This document shows positions 1 through 6,862 of a stretch of DNA of 50,070 nucleotides, piece after piece. Numbering within the stretch: position 1 is the first letter of the stretch; the number at the start of each line of letters is the position of its first letter. The stretch lies in NCBI GenBank assembly GCA_947625425.1, contig CANQOH010000006.1, forward strand, positions 1 through 50,070. The letters are read 5' to 3'. This stretch comes from an uncultured Bacilli bacterium. GTDB lineage: Bacteria; Bacillota_I; Bacilli_A; RF39; UBA660. The position numbers were made by a program, and so were the translations under genes. The notes under the pieces are model-generated. The model made no database searches. It was not told the origin of the DNA and saw only the letters and a program-made list of their open reading frames with translations.

Positions 1-68
1 CGAAGTGATTCGAACACTTGACCGATCGCTTAGAAGGCGATTGCTCTATCCAGCTGAGCTACGAGGAC
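1..68 (-). tRNA. tRNA-Arg (anticodon UCU), 3' end cut by the window
   Basis: On the minus strand the sequence starts at 68 with acceptor strand GTCCTCG, then a D arm (GCTC..GAGC), an anticodon stem ATCGC/GCGAT around loop CTTCTAA (anticodon TCT, arginine, reading AGA/AGG) and a T arm AAGTG-TTCGAAT-CACTT. Only the first two bases of the 3' acceptor strand lie in the window, so about five acceptor bases plus the discriminator and CCA are missing. AGA is the main arginine codon in these AT-rich genes, so this should be a heavily used tRNA. Confidence 0.96.
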
Positions 69-88
69 ATAACTCACGGAACATATTG

Positions 89-117
89 ATTATATAATAA
101 AATATCTTAGTTTTCAA
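89..117 (-). promoter_or_regulatory. Promoter of tRNA-Arg
   Basis: Read on the minus strand: -35 TTGAAA (117-112), a 17-nt spacer and -10 TATAAT (94-89). This puts the transcript start near 82, about 14 nt before the tRNA 5' end. The -35 box overlaps the stop region of the gerM gene upstream. Confidence 0.75.
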
Positions 118-1033
118 GTCTAAATTCGTCTATTGTCCTCGAATCAACAGCAAACTTAACATCTTGAATCCCTAAAGTATCATGAAGAGAGTAAAAGATC
201 GCATATTTAACTTCTTCTTTTAATTTACCATCATAGACACTTTTAAGTAAAATACCATTAAAATTTAAAGATATTGCATTTTCACTAGCTTCATAATTCA
301 TCAATTCAACCTGATAGTCTAAATGACTTAATAAATTACTACTATTAAGACGATTACTCTTTAAATTATTAATAATAATTTCAACTTTATCTTCATTACT
401 ATTAGAAATATAACTAATTGGAATATAATAATAATCATTATTCTTGGTTAAATGATAGACGGTAACCATCTTACTATCAGTTATGGAAGTTAACTCATAT
501 ACTTTATTAATCCCATAACTTCGATCTAAATATAAATCTAATTTTTTCTTTGAATTAGGTAACTCTAAAAGTCGTTCTCCTTCAACAAAAATCATTATTT
601 TCTTAATATCATTAATTGTTGTTAAAGAAAATATAATTGCTTCCATCATTTTCTCTTCATTTTCTTTATTTACCTTCAAAAACTCTTTACTAAAATTAAC
701 TTTTAATAAACTATCTTCTAAATCATAACTTAATACTTTAGTTCCTTCAGGTATTATCGCTTTAAATCCATTAGGTAACTTATCATTGCTTTTATTAATA
801 ATTAAAGCATTAAGTAATTCTTCAATTCGTTCATTAATATTTTGACTATTTGAATTAACTTCTGTCATTCCGACAAAATCATTTTCATCAATTAAATAAA
901 TATTTATCTTTTTCCCGTTATCATTTACTTTAACTTCTTGATTAATCTCCTCGGGATAATTATAAAGTAAAAAAGAAAGTAAGAGTAATAGAGTAGAAAT
1001 CGCAATCTTATTAAAAGTTAATTTCTTTAACAT
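107..1033 (-). CDS. gerM: GerM-like spore protein with two GerMN domains
   Basis: This 308-aa protein has an N-terminal hydrophobic anchor at about residues 8-26 and then two repeated alpha/beta domains (about 45-165 and 185-305). Both carry the GerMN pattern: a region like INIYLIDEND or VTVYHLTKNN, then a late segment like KVNFSKEFL or SLNFNGILL. GerM is needed in B. subtilis for sporulation and germination and acts at the spore envelope during engulfment. The gene lies just downstream of gerE on the same strand, as in B. subtilis, which supports the name. A hairpin terminator separates the two, so gerM probably has its own promoter. The RBS GGTGG lies before the ATG at 1033. Which sporulation sigma factor drives it cannot be read from the sequence. 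Confidence 0.85.
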   Translation of the reverse strand: MLKKLTFNKIAISTLLLLLSFLLYNYPEEINQEVKVNDNGKKINIYLIDENDFVGMTEVNSNSQNINERIEELLNALIINKSNDKLPNGFKAIIPEGTKVLSYDLEDSLLKVNFSKEFLKVNKENEEKMMEAIIFSLTTINDIKKIMIFVEGERLLELPNSKKKLDLYLDRSYGINKVYELTSITDSKMVTVYHLTKNNDYYYIPISYISNSNEDKVEIIINNLKSNRLNSSNLLSHLDYQVELMNYEASENAISLNFNGILLKSVYDGKLKEEVKYAIFYSLHDTLGIQDVKFAVDSRTIDEFRLEN

Positions 1034-1075
1034 AAAAAACCACCTAATAAATTATATTAATAAATTATTATTTCA

Positions 1076-1100
1076 GAATAAAAACCCTTAAAAAGGGTTT
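1076..1100 (-). terminator. Terminator after gerE
   Basis: On the minus strand an 8-bp stem AAACCCTT/AAGGGTTT with a 3-nt loop is followed by TTTTATT. It closes the spoIIIAH-gerE transcription unit before gerM. Confidence 0.7.
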
Positions 1101-1302
1101 ATAATTTTATTTCATTTAATTTTAATAATTCAATTATGGCTTGACCACGACTACTAACACCTAATTTTTGAATAACATTAGAAATATGATTACGTACTGT
1201 TTTTTCACTGATAATTAACTTACTAGCAATCTCATCTGTCGTATAATTAAGTATTAAAAGATCAAACACTTCTTTTTCTCTTTTTGTTAATATATTCTTC
1301 AT
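1099..1302 (-). CDS. gerE: GerE, LuxR-type late spore-coat transcription regulator
   Basis: This 67-aa protein is little more than a LuxR/GerE helix-turn-helix domain. It begins LTKREKEVFDLL, and its recognition helix region ISEKTVRNHISN is nearly identical to B. subtilis GerE (74 aa), followed by KLGVSSRGQAIIELL. GerE binds DNA directly, without a receiver domain, and switches mother-cell coat genes late in sporulation after sigma-K becomes active. sigK is also in this window (31083-31772). The gene lies between a spoIIIAH-like gene and gerM, all on the minus strand. The RBS AAGAGAGAT lies before the ATG at 1302. Confidence 0.93.
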   Translation of the reverse strand: MKNILTKREKEVFDLLILNYTTDEIASKLIISEKTVRNHISNVIQKLGVSSRGQAIIELLKLNEIKL

Positions 1303-1352
1303 ACATATCTCTCTTTCTTACTACTATATTTTATGAAGAATATAAAAGAGTG

Positions 1353-1841
1353 TTAATTAAACTTAACCGTTATATATTTATTATCTTTAAACTCTTTATT
1401 AAGTCTTCTAATTATATCATTAGCTAACTTATAATCATTTTTATCACTTTCAATAACTACTGTTACATTATTACTATTAATCTTTATAAAAGAATCATAC
1501 TTAAATTCATCTTTAATAATCTTTTCTAATTTTTCTTCCATACTTTTATTATTGGAAATCGTTAATAATTCATCATAAGCGTTATTTTTACTTTCTAAAT
1601 CACTAGTTTCACTTAATAAAACATCTTGTAAATTATTAATAGTTTCCATCATCTCTTCATCACTTTGAACTCTTAAAGCTACTAATTCGGTACTTTCGTT
1701 AACTACTAAACTAGTTTCTTCTGGTTCTTCAAGTTCAATAAAGTCACTTAAACTATTTTCATTCATACTGACATAAAAAATACTAAGTACTAAAATAATA
1801 CTAAATAAAAAGGTAAACCAAATACTTTGTTTATTTATCAT
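1353..1841 (-). CDS. spoIIIAH: SpoIIIAH-like protein of the mother cell-forespore channel
   Basis: This 162-aa protein has an N-terminal membrane segment (about residues 7-25, starting NKQSIWFTF, close to the KKQTVWLL start of B. subtilis SpoIIIAH). An acidic linker follows, then a C-terminal domain (about 90-162) with KNNAYDELLTIS and NDIIRRLNKEF, the region that in SpoIIIAH forms a YscJ/FliF-like ring. SpoIIIAH sits in the mother-cell membrane and binds SpoIIQ across the intermembrane space. The protein is shorter than the 218-aa B. subtilis one, mostly in the linker. It is separated from any other spoIIIA gene here and instead leads into gerE. The RBS GGAGGAATAG precedes ATG 1841. Confidence 0.82.
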   Translation of the reverse strand: MINKQSIWFTFLFSIILVLSIFYVSMNENSLSDFIELEEPEETSLVVNESTELVALRVQSDEEMMETINNLQDVLLSETSDLESKNNAYDELLTISNNKSMEEKLEKIIKDEFKYDSFIKINSNNVTVVIESDKNDYKLANDIIRRLNKEFKDNKYITVKFN

Positions 1842-1874
1842 ATCTATTCCTCCAATACTAATATATCTTATTAA

Positions 1875-1902
1875 TTGACACTAAAATATATACTTTTATT
1901 TT
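1875..1902 (+). promoter_or_regulatory. Promoter of the 1946 pilin-like gene
   Basis: TTGACA (1875-1880), a 16-nt spacer and TATTTT (1897-1902) lie 44 nt before the start codon. The -35 is perfect and the -10 is moderate. Confidence 0.5.
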
Positions 1903-1945
1903 ACTATTTTTTTAAATTATATTATTATATTAATAGGTGAGAAAT

Positions 1946-2398
1946 ATGAAGAAGTTTCTTAAAAATAACAAATATACGATTATTACGATCTTGATTTTAG
2001 TCGTTTTATGTTTAGTTCCTCATTTAGTTTTTGCTGATACCACTTCCAAATTAAACTTTTGTCAATATGGTGGAACGAGAAGAACATTTAAAATCCTTGG
2101 TTTAGCTTTAAATATTATTAAAATATTAGTTCCAATCATCTTAATGATAACTGGTATTATAACTTTAAGTAAAACAATTATTTCCGGTAAAGAAGAAGAT
2201 TTAAAAGGTAGTTTATCAATCTTAGCTAAAAAAGCCATTGCTGGTATTATTATCTTCTTATTACCAAGTGCTCTTGATTATGCTTTTGATACTTTAATCG
2301 GTTATGATGATTCATCATTTACGGCATGTACTAAATGTTTATTAGCTCCTGATAGTTGTCAAATACCAACTGAAGATCCAGAAACATATACTGAATAA
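1946..2398 (+). CDS. Orphan TrbC/VirB2-like (pilin-like) membrane protein
   Basis: The protein has 150 aa from ATG 1946, chosen because AGGTGAG (1935-1941) is a good RBS for it; an in-frame GTG at 1937 lies inside that RBS. A signal-peptide-like segment ends near LVPHLVFADT. A cysteine (NFCQYGG) follows, then two hydrophobic helices separated by a short charged loop (SGKEEDLKG), and a tail with three cysteines (TACTKCLLAPDSCQ). Signal peptide plus two helices and a small cytoplasmic loop is the layout of VirB2/TrbC-type pilin subunits. No other type IV secretion or conjugation gene is nearby, so the function is open. It has its own promoter and a strong terminator, so it is monocistronic. Confidence 0.6.
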   Translation: MKKFLKNNKYTIITILILVVLCLVPHLVFADTTSKLNFCQYGGTRRTFKILGLALNIIKILVPIILMITGIITLSKTIISGKEEDLKGSLSILAKKAIAGIIIFLLPSALDYAFDTLIGYDDSSFTACTKCLLAPDSCQIPTEDPETYTE

Positions 2399-2403
2399 TT
2401 AAT

Positions 2404-2430
2404 AGATTCTAGTCCCTAGAATCTTTTTTT
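2404..2430 (+). terminator. Terminator after the pilin-like gene
   Basis: A 9-bp stem AGATTCTAG/CTAGAATCT with a 3-nt loop is followed by a run of seven T. Confidence 0.88.
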
Positions 2431-2475
2431 ATTAAAAAATTAAAAAAATTTAAAAAAATAAAAAGGAAATAACTA

Positions 2476-2506
2476 CCTTCATCGAGAATATATAGGGTGA
2501 AGGGAG
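2476..2506 (+). promoter_or_regulatory. Possible hairpin covering the RBS of the bacteriocin exporter
   Basis: CCTTCATC (2476-2483) can pair with GGTGAAGG (2496-2503; one G-U pair) around a 12-nt loop. The 3' arm contains most of the Shine-Dalgarno sequence GAAGGGAG (2499-2506) that serves the ATG at 2512. The fold would hide the RBS and could limit exporter translation. It is read from sequence complementarity only. Confidence 0.4.
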
Positions 2507-2511
2507 TAAAT

Positions 2512-4557
2512 ATGAAAAAAGAATATGTAGTTAGACAAAACGACATTAGAGATTGTGGCATTTGTTCTTTAGAATCAATTATAAAGTATTATAACGGTTA
2601 TATTCCATTAGAAACCTTAAGGTTAGATACAAAGACTAATAATAATGGTACCACAGCTTATAACCTCATAAAAACAGCTGAAAAATATGGCTTTAGTGCT
2701 ATTGGTAAAAAGATAAAAGATTTAAAAGAAGATCTTATCTTACCAGCTATAGCTCATATTGTAACAGCTAAAGGTTTAAATCATTTCTTAGTTATTTATA
2801 AAATAACGCCTAAATATATCTATGTTATGGATCCAGCCTCTGGATATAAAAAAGTCAAAAGAGATGATTTTATCAAAGAGTGGACTAATATTATCTTAAT
2901 CTTTAGACCTTATAAAAGAATACCTCTATATAAATTAACTAATAAACTAAAAGAATTATTTTTAAATATAATATCTAAAGAGAAGAAATTACTCTTTAAG
3001 ATTATTATCACTAATATAATCATAACAATCTTATCAATTATAACCAGTTATTATATTAAAACCATAACTACAATAGTTGAAACTAATTATCTTAATACCA
3101 CATATCTCTTTATCTTTATTTTTCTAATAATTCATATTATAAAACTATATTATGATTATTTAAAAAATGAACTAACTATCTATTTAAATAAAAATATAAA
3201 TCTAAGAATTATTCCTGATTTTATATCCCATATTTTTAATCTCCCTTTAGATGTTATTAAATCACGAACTAGTGGCGAAATAATAACTAGAGTTAATGAA
3301 TTATATAATATTAAAGAATTATTTTCTGAATTATTTATAACTGTTATTCTAGATATGTTTTTAGCCCTTGGTTCAGTATATTTTCTTTATTCTTTAAGTA
3401 ATGAGTTATTCTTCATTCTTTGCTTAATATCATTACTTTATATTCTAGTGGGTATCTTAACAAGTTCTATAATCGAAAAGAAAATAAATAATAACATCGA
3501 TTTAGAAACTGAATTTAATTCATGTTTAACTGAACATATTAATAGTTTAGAATCAATATCTAATCTAAATTTAATTACTTATTTTACTAATAAAGTCGAA
3601 GATAGTTATGTTACATATGAAGAAGATTCTTTTAAATATTCTAAAACTTTAAATAATATTTTTACTTTAAAAAATATTATTAATGAACTAGGTCTATTTC
3701 TCATAACTAGTTATGGTATTTATCTAATTAGTAAAAATGAACTATCTATCTTAGGTTTAATAACTTTTAATAGTTTATTATCTTATTTTATAAGTCCAAT
3801 TGAAAATGTTATTGATTTATTGCCTAAATATCATTTAATCAAAATGTCTTTTAATAAGATATCTGAATTCTTAAATATCGAGCCATTAAAACCTGGTAAA
3901 GTAGAATCATTTACTAATGGTGATATTTCTTTTGAAAATATTACTTATTCTTATGATGATTATCATAAATTATTAAATAATTATAACTTATGTATTAAAG
4001 TAAATTCTCATATTCTTTTAAAAGGAGCATCAGGATGTGGTAAAAGTACTTTATGTAAAATATTAAGTAAAAATATTAATGATTATGATGGTCATGTCAA
4101 AATAGATAATATTGATATTAAAGATTATTCGCTAAATACGATTAAAAAGAATATCTTATATGTATCGCAAACCGAAAATATCTTTTCTGATACTATTAGA
4201 AATAATATTACTTTAAATAATCGTGTAAGTTTAAAAGAATTAAATGAAGTTCTAAAAATAACTAAAGTTAATGAAATAATTGATAAAAAAGCTTTACGTT
4301 TAGATTCCTTTTTATATGATAGTGGTTATAACTTAAGTGGTGGTGAAAGACAAAGAATTGTCTTAGCGCGTTCATTATTAAAGAAACCTAAAATCCTTAT
4401 CTTAGATGAATCATTAAGTGAAATGGATAAAGATTTAGAAACCGAGATATTATCAAATATAGATCATTATTTAAAAGATACAACTTTAATTTATATATCT
4501 CATACCGATAATCCATATTTTAAGAATGTTTATGAAATGAGAGAATCATATGAATAA
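2512..4557 (+). CDS. Peptidase-containing ABC transporter (C39) for bacteriocin maturation and export
   Basis: This 681-aa protein is taken from ATG 2512 (RBS GAAGGGAG); an in-frame GTG at 2497 would overlap the RBS. Residues 1-130 are a C39 cysteine peptidase: QNDIRDCGICSL with the catalytic Cys, GLNHFLVIY with the catalytic His, and MDPASG with the Asp. About 150-440 is a six-helix transmembrane domain. About 460-680 is the ATPase: Walker A GASGCGKST, signature LSGGERQR, Walker B ILILDE and a switch His in YISHTD. Such proteins cut double-glycine leaders and export the mature peptide. Two fitting precursors lie just downstream (4965, 5131). The length is typical for the family. Confidence 0.95.
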   Translation: MKKEYVVRQNDIRDCGICSLESIIKYYNGYIPLETLRLDTKTNNNGTTAYNLIKTAEKYGFSAIGKKIKDLKEDLILPAIAHIVTAKGLNHFLVIYKITPKYIYVMDPASGYKKVKRDDFIKEWTNIILIFRPYKRIPLYKLTNKLKELFLNIISKEKKLLFKIIITNIIITILSIITSYYIKTITTIVETNYLNTTYLFIFIFLIIHIIKLYYDYLKNELTIYLNKNINLRIIPDFISHIFNLPLDVIKSRTSGEIITRVNELYNIKELFSELFITVILDMFLALGSVYFLYSLSNELFFILCLISLLYILVGILTSSIIEKKINNNIDLETEFNSCLTEHINSLESISNLNLITYFTNKVEDSYVTYEEDSFKYSKTLNNIFTLKNIINELGLFLITSYGIYLISKNELSILGLITFNSLLSYFISPIENVIDLLPKYHLIKMSFNKISEFLNIEPLKPGKVESFTNGDISFENITYSYDDYHKLLNNYNLCIKVNSHILLKGASGCGKSTLCKILSKNINDYDGHVKIDNIDIKDYSLNTIKKNILYVSQTENIFSDTIRNNITLNNRVSLKELNEVLKITKVNEIIDKKALRLDSFLYDSGYNLSGGERQRIVLARSLLKKPKILILDESLSEMDKDLETEILSNIDHYLKDTTLIYISHTDNPYFKNVYEMRESYE

Positions 4558-4963
4558 AAAAATTTATTTACTTAATTTATATCCCCATAAGCATCGATTA
4601 ATTTCTATTATAGTGATTTTGGTAGTCTTAACAATTATACCCCTTTCAAACTTTATTAAATTATATGACTCTTATTACACAACTGGATTAATATCTTGTA
4701 ATGAAGAATGTAGTATAACTGTATCTTTACCATATGATAAAGTTGATATATTAAAACAGAATCCTCACCTAGAATACTTAAATAAGGAATATAAAATAAA
4801 TAAAATAACTTATAATGAACCATATATCGATAACCAAATACCATATGAGGATGTCATAATTTATACCGATCTAAATAGTGAAGATAAAATCATTAATTTT
4901 AAAATTTTATATAATAAGCAAAGAATAATAAGTAAAGTAAAAAAGATGATAAAAGGAGAATAG
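4550..4963 (+). CDS. Miniature membrane-fusion-like accessory protein of the bacteriocin exporter
   Basis: This 137-aa protein has one N-terminal membrane segment (about residues 18-37) and an extracellular part of roughly 95 residues. The gene overlaps the exporter by 8 nt, so the two are probably translationally coupled. The region from ISCNEECSITVSLPYDKV through NKEYKINKITYN and PYEDVIIYTDL resembles the beta-barrel part of HlyD-type accessory proteins, but the long coiled-coil hairpin of those proteins (usually 350-450 aa in total) is missing. Two close cysteines (CNEEC) may form a disulfide. An alternative role is immunity protein, because no other gene in the cluster could supply immunity. 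The family match is inference. Confidence 0.55.
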   Translation: MNKKIYLLNLYPHKHRLISIIVILVVLTIIPLSNFIKLYDSYYTTGLISCNEECSITVSLPYDKVDILKQNPHLEYLNKEYKINKITYNEPYIDNQIPYEDVIIYTDLNSEDKIINFKILYNKQRIISKVKKMIKGE

Positions 4964-4964
4964 T

Positions 4965-5123
4965 ATGGAATTAACAAACGAAGAATTAAAAGCCGTTGAT
5001 GGCGGAAGTTTAAAATTAACAGTTGGCGGTGTCTTATTAATAGTTGGTAGTGCAGCAGTATTCGCATTAGGTGTCTTAAAAGGAGTAATGGGTGAAGCCA
5101 GTTGCTCATTAAAAAGAAAGTAG
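4965..5123 (+). CDS. Double-glycine bacteriocin precursor, peptide 1
   Basis: This 52-aa ORF starts 1 nt after the previous stop and has a strong RBS (AAGGAGA, 4953-4959). Its leader MELTNEELKAVDGG fits the double-glycine consensus exactly: Leu -12, Glu -8, Leu -7, Val -4, Gly -2, Gly -1. The predicted mature part (38 aa) has a long hydrophobic, glycine/alanine-rich helix with GxxxG at residues 36-40 (GVLKG), one cysteine (residue 47) and a basic tail LKRK. GxxxG motifs mediate helix contact in class IIb two-peptide bacteriocins. The peptidase-exporter for such leaders is directly upstream. The amino-acid sequence matches no named bacteriocin that I recognise. Confidence 0.85.
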   Translation: MELTNEELKAVDGGSLKLTVGGVLLIVGSAAVFALGVLKGVMGEASCSLKRK

Positions 5124-5130
5124 GTGAAAT

Positions 5131-5286
5131 ATGAGTAATACAGAATTATTAAATGTCCGTGGTGGTTCAGTAAGTATAAGTGCAACAATGTTAAATGCGA
5201 TAGCAAGAGGAGCTGAAGTCTTATATAATATTGGAACATCACTAGGTAAATGTATTAAATTATTTATTGCTGGTAAAAAATGTTAA
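5131..5286 (+). CDS. Double-glycine bacteriocin precursor, peptide 2
   Basis: This 51-aa ORF begins 7 nt after peptide 1; its RBS AGGTG overlaps the peptide 1 stop codon. The very short 12-residue leader MSNTELLNVRGG keeps Glu -8, Leu -7, Val -4 and Gly-Gly. The mature part (39 aa) is amphipathic and cationic, with GxxxG at residues 35-39 (GTSLG) and two cysteines (41 and 51) near the C-terminus that could form a disulfide ring. Two adjacent GG-leader peptides with GxxxG motifs behind one exporter is the usual gene arrangement of a two-peptide bacteriocin. The operon ends in a terminator 8 nt later. Confidence 0.82.
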   Translation: MSNTELLNVRGGSVSISATMLNAIARGAEVLYNIGTSLGKCIKLFIAGKKC

Positions 5287-5293
5287 TCAAAGA

Positions 5294-5323
5294 AAGAAGA
5301 GAGAAATCTCTTCTTTTGTTTTT
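5294..5323 (+). terminator. Terminator of the bacteriocin operon
   Basis: A 9-bp stem AAGAAGAGA/TCTCTTCTT with loop GAAA is followed by a T-rich tail interrupted by one G. Confidence 0.85.
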
Positions 5324-5367
5324 AATTAAAAAAATAAAAATTTCCTAGAATTATGTGGTTTTTTCCC

Positions 5368-5396
5368 TTGTCAAGTATTTTATGAAGTGTTATAAT
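5368..5396 (+). promoter_or_regulatory. Promoter of rpsU-yqeY
   Basis: TTGTCA (5368-5373), a 17-nt spacer and a perfect TATAAT (5391-5396) lie 30 nt upstream of the rpsU start. This is one of the best sigma-A promoters in the window. Confidence 0.85.
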
Positions 5397-5426
5397 CATT
5401 TATAGTTAACGAAGGGAGGGAAATTA

Positions 5427-5618
5427 ATGACTAAAGTAGTAGTACAAAATGGTAACATTGATGCAGCACTTAAGAAATTCAAAATTAAAGTTGCAAAAAG
5501 TGGAGTCCCTTCTAAACTAAAAGAAAAGAAATGCTATGATAAGCCAGGTGTTAAAAGACGTAAGGCTAAAGAAGAAATGATTAGAAATTCTCGTAAACGT
5601 AGAAGAAATGATAGATAG
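5427..5618 (+). CDS. rpsU: 30S ribosomal protein S21
   Basis: This 63-aa, very basic protein starts MTKVVVQNGNIDAALKKFK, includes KPGVKRRKAKEE and ends in the arginine-rich tail RKRRRNDR, as expected for bacterial S21. S21 joins the small subunit near the 3' end of 16S rRNA. ATG 5427 follows the RBS GAAGGGAGGG. yqeY follows after 11 nt, the arrangement found in many Firmicutes. A strong promoter lies directly upstream. Confidence 0.97.
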   Translation: MTKVVVQNGNIDAALKKFKIKVAKSGVPSKLKEKKCYDKPGVKRRKAKEEMIRNSRKRRRNDR

Positions 5619-5629
5619 GAAGTGCTAAT

Positions 5630-6073
5630 ATGGCCTTAACAGATGATGTAGTTAAAGATATGACTGCTGCTATGAAAGCTCAAGATAAATTTAATTTATC
5701 AGTTCTTCGTATGTTAAAAACAGCATTACAAAATGAAAAAATCAATTTAAAACATGATCTATCAGATGATGAAGCTATTACTGTTATTAAAAGACAAGTA
5801 AAACAAAGAAAAGATAGTATCACTGAGTATGCTAAATATGGTAAACAAGAAGAAGTAGATAATTTAAACAAAGAAATTGAATGTCTATCAAAATATTTAC
5901 CAGAAGAACTAAGTGAAGAACAAATAAATAAAGTTCTTGATGAAGTATTTGCTGAACTTAAACCAGAAAGTATTAAAGAAATGGGTAAAGTTATGAAAGA
6001 AGCAACAGCAAGACTTGGCAGTGCAGCAGATATGTCATTAGTAAGTTCTTTAGTAAAACAAAGATTAAGTTAA
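5630..6073 (+). CDS. yqeY: YqeY family protein (GatB/YqeY domain)
   Basis: This 147-aa all-helical protein spans the full length usual for YqeY. An N-terminal helical part contains MLKTALQNEKI and VIKRQVKQRKDSITEY. The C-terminal part contains CLSKYLPEELSEEQI and GKVMKEATARLGSAADMSLVSSLVKQRL, the segment shared with the tail domain of GatB, where it contacts tRNA. The function of free-standing YqeY is not established; the GatB relation suggests tRNA binding. It is co-transcribed with rpsU from the promoter at 5368 and followed by a terminator. Confidence 0.93.
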   Translation: MALTDDVVKDMTAAMKAQDKFNLSVLRMLKTALQNEKINLKHDLSDDEAITVIKRQVKQRKDSITEYAKYGKQEEVDNLNKEIECLSKYLPEELSEEQINKVLDEVFAELKPESIKEMGKVMKEATARLGSAADMSLVSSLVKQRLS

Positions 6074-6075
6074 TT

Positions 6076-6098
6076 AGATGATGCAAATCATCTTTTTT
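6076..6098 (+). terminator. Terminator of rpsU-yqeY
   Basis: A 7-bp stem AGATGAT/ATCATCT with a GCAA tetraloop is followed by a T run. Confidence 0.85.
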
Positions 6099-6110
6099 GT
6101 TGTCAAAAAA

Positions 6111-6139
6111 TTGATACAAGAGTATGAGTAATGTATAAT
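6111..6139 (+). promoter_or_regulatory. Promoter of the HEPN-like gene
   Basis: TTGATA (6111-6116), a 17-nt spacer and TATAAT (6134-6139). The predicted transcript start is near 6146, so the upstream ATG at 6131 would not be transcribed; this decides the start at 6170. Confidence 0.78.
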
Positions 6140-6169
6140 ATAAAGCAAAAAACTAGAAAGGAAAATTAT

Positions 6170-6802
6170 ATGATAGATTTTAAAGATAAAACAGATAACG
6201 AAAAAGTAAGAGATATATTCTTATATTATAGAAAATTATATATTACAAACGAAAAAGTAAAGCATTTAAAGGAAATCAACATAAATAAAGACGAATTTGA
6301 AGTTTATGATTTATTTAGTGAAATAATTGATAACATTTTTCTTTTTATACCATGTAAATCAAATGACGAAAAGATTAAATATATAAGTAAGGCAGATGGA
6401 TTAAACTATTTTATATCAGAATTTCCTTATATAAGGAACTGTTTAGATGATATTGTAAAAAAATATAGTAGCATATTAATCAAATTAAAATTATACCGCA
6501 ACAAATCAGAACATAATCCAGTAGAATTGAAACAAGAAGGCATAGGATCAACTAAAGATTCAGTAGGGATTGAGTTTGCACATATAAAAGAAAATGAAAG
6601 CGGAGAAAAAATTGAAATGAAATATCATATTACAACTGACGATATTATAAAGGTATTAGAATGTTTGAACAAATTATTTGAACAGATAAGAAACGACATA
6701 AAATTAAGTATTAAAAGTGAAGAACTTAGCGAACAAAACCGTGAACATTATGAAATGATAATAGGAAATTTAAATATAGAAGCTAATTATGAAAAGAAAT
6801 AA
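6170..6802 (+). CDS. HEPN-like protein of unknown role, possible RNase
   Basis: This protein has 210 aa from ATG 6170 (RBS GAAAGGAAA). It is rich in Lys, Glu and Ile and predicted helical, with no membrane segment. At about residues 110-125 it carries LKLYRNKSEHNPVEL, which fits the RNxxxH (Rx4H) motif of HEPN ribonucleases of toxin-antitoxin, abortive-infection and related systems; a helix before it and long helices after it also fit a HEPN four-helix bundle. No nucleotidyltransferase or other antitoxin gene is adjacent. It sits alone, with its own promoter, between the core rpsU-yqeY unit and the surface-polymer island, a place where accessory genes are often inserted. RNase activity is inferred from the motif only. 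Confidence 0.55.
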   Translation: MIDFKDKTDNEKVRDIFLYYRKLYITNEKVKHLKEININKDEFEVYDLFSEIIDNIFLFIPCKSNDEKIKYISKADGLNYFISEFPYIRNCLDDIVKKYSSILIKLKLYRNKSEHNPVELKQEGIGSTKDSVGIEFAHIKENESGEKIEMKYHITTDDIIKVLECLNKLFEQIRNDIKLSIKSEELSEQNREHYEMIIGNLNIEANYEKK

Positions 6803-6862
6803 ATAACGATTTTAAAAATAATAGAAGAAAAGTAAAATAACATTTAAACAAGACTAGATTAA

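Noticed and set aside
2497..2499. GTG start for the bacteriocin exporter (and similar upstream GTGs at 1937, 10567, 23253, 32734, 35038, 42894)
   Set aside because: Each lies in or too near the Shine-Dalgarno sequence of an ATG 9-15 nt downstream.
4656..5242. Overlapping minus-strand ORFs opposite the bacteriocin genes
   Set aside because: Their products are low-complexity leucine/isoleucine/tyrosine-rich chains typical of antisense reading of AT-rich genes, without RBSs, while the plus-strand peptides have leaders, RBSs and context.
6131..6133. Upstream ATG as start of the HEPN-like gene
   Set aside because: It is directly upstream of and overlaps the region of the TATAAT box of a well-spaced promoter, so it would not be in the mRNA; ATG 6170 has a good RBS.
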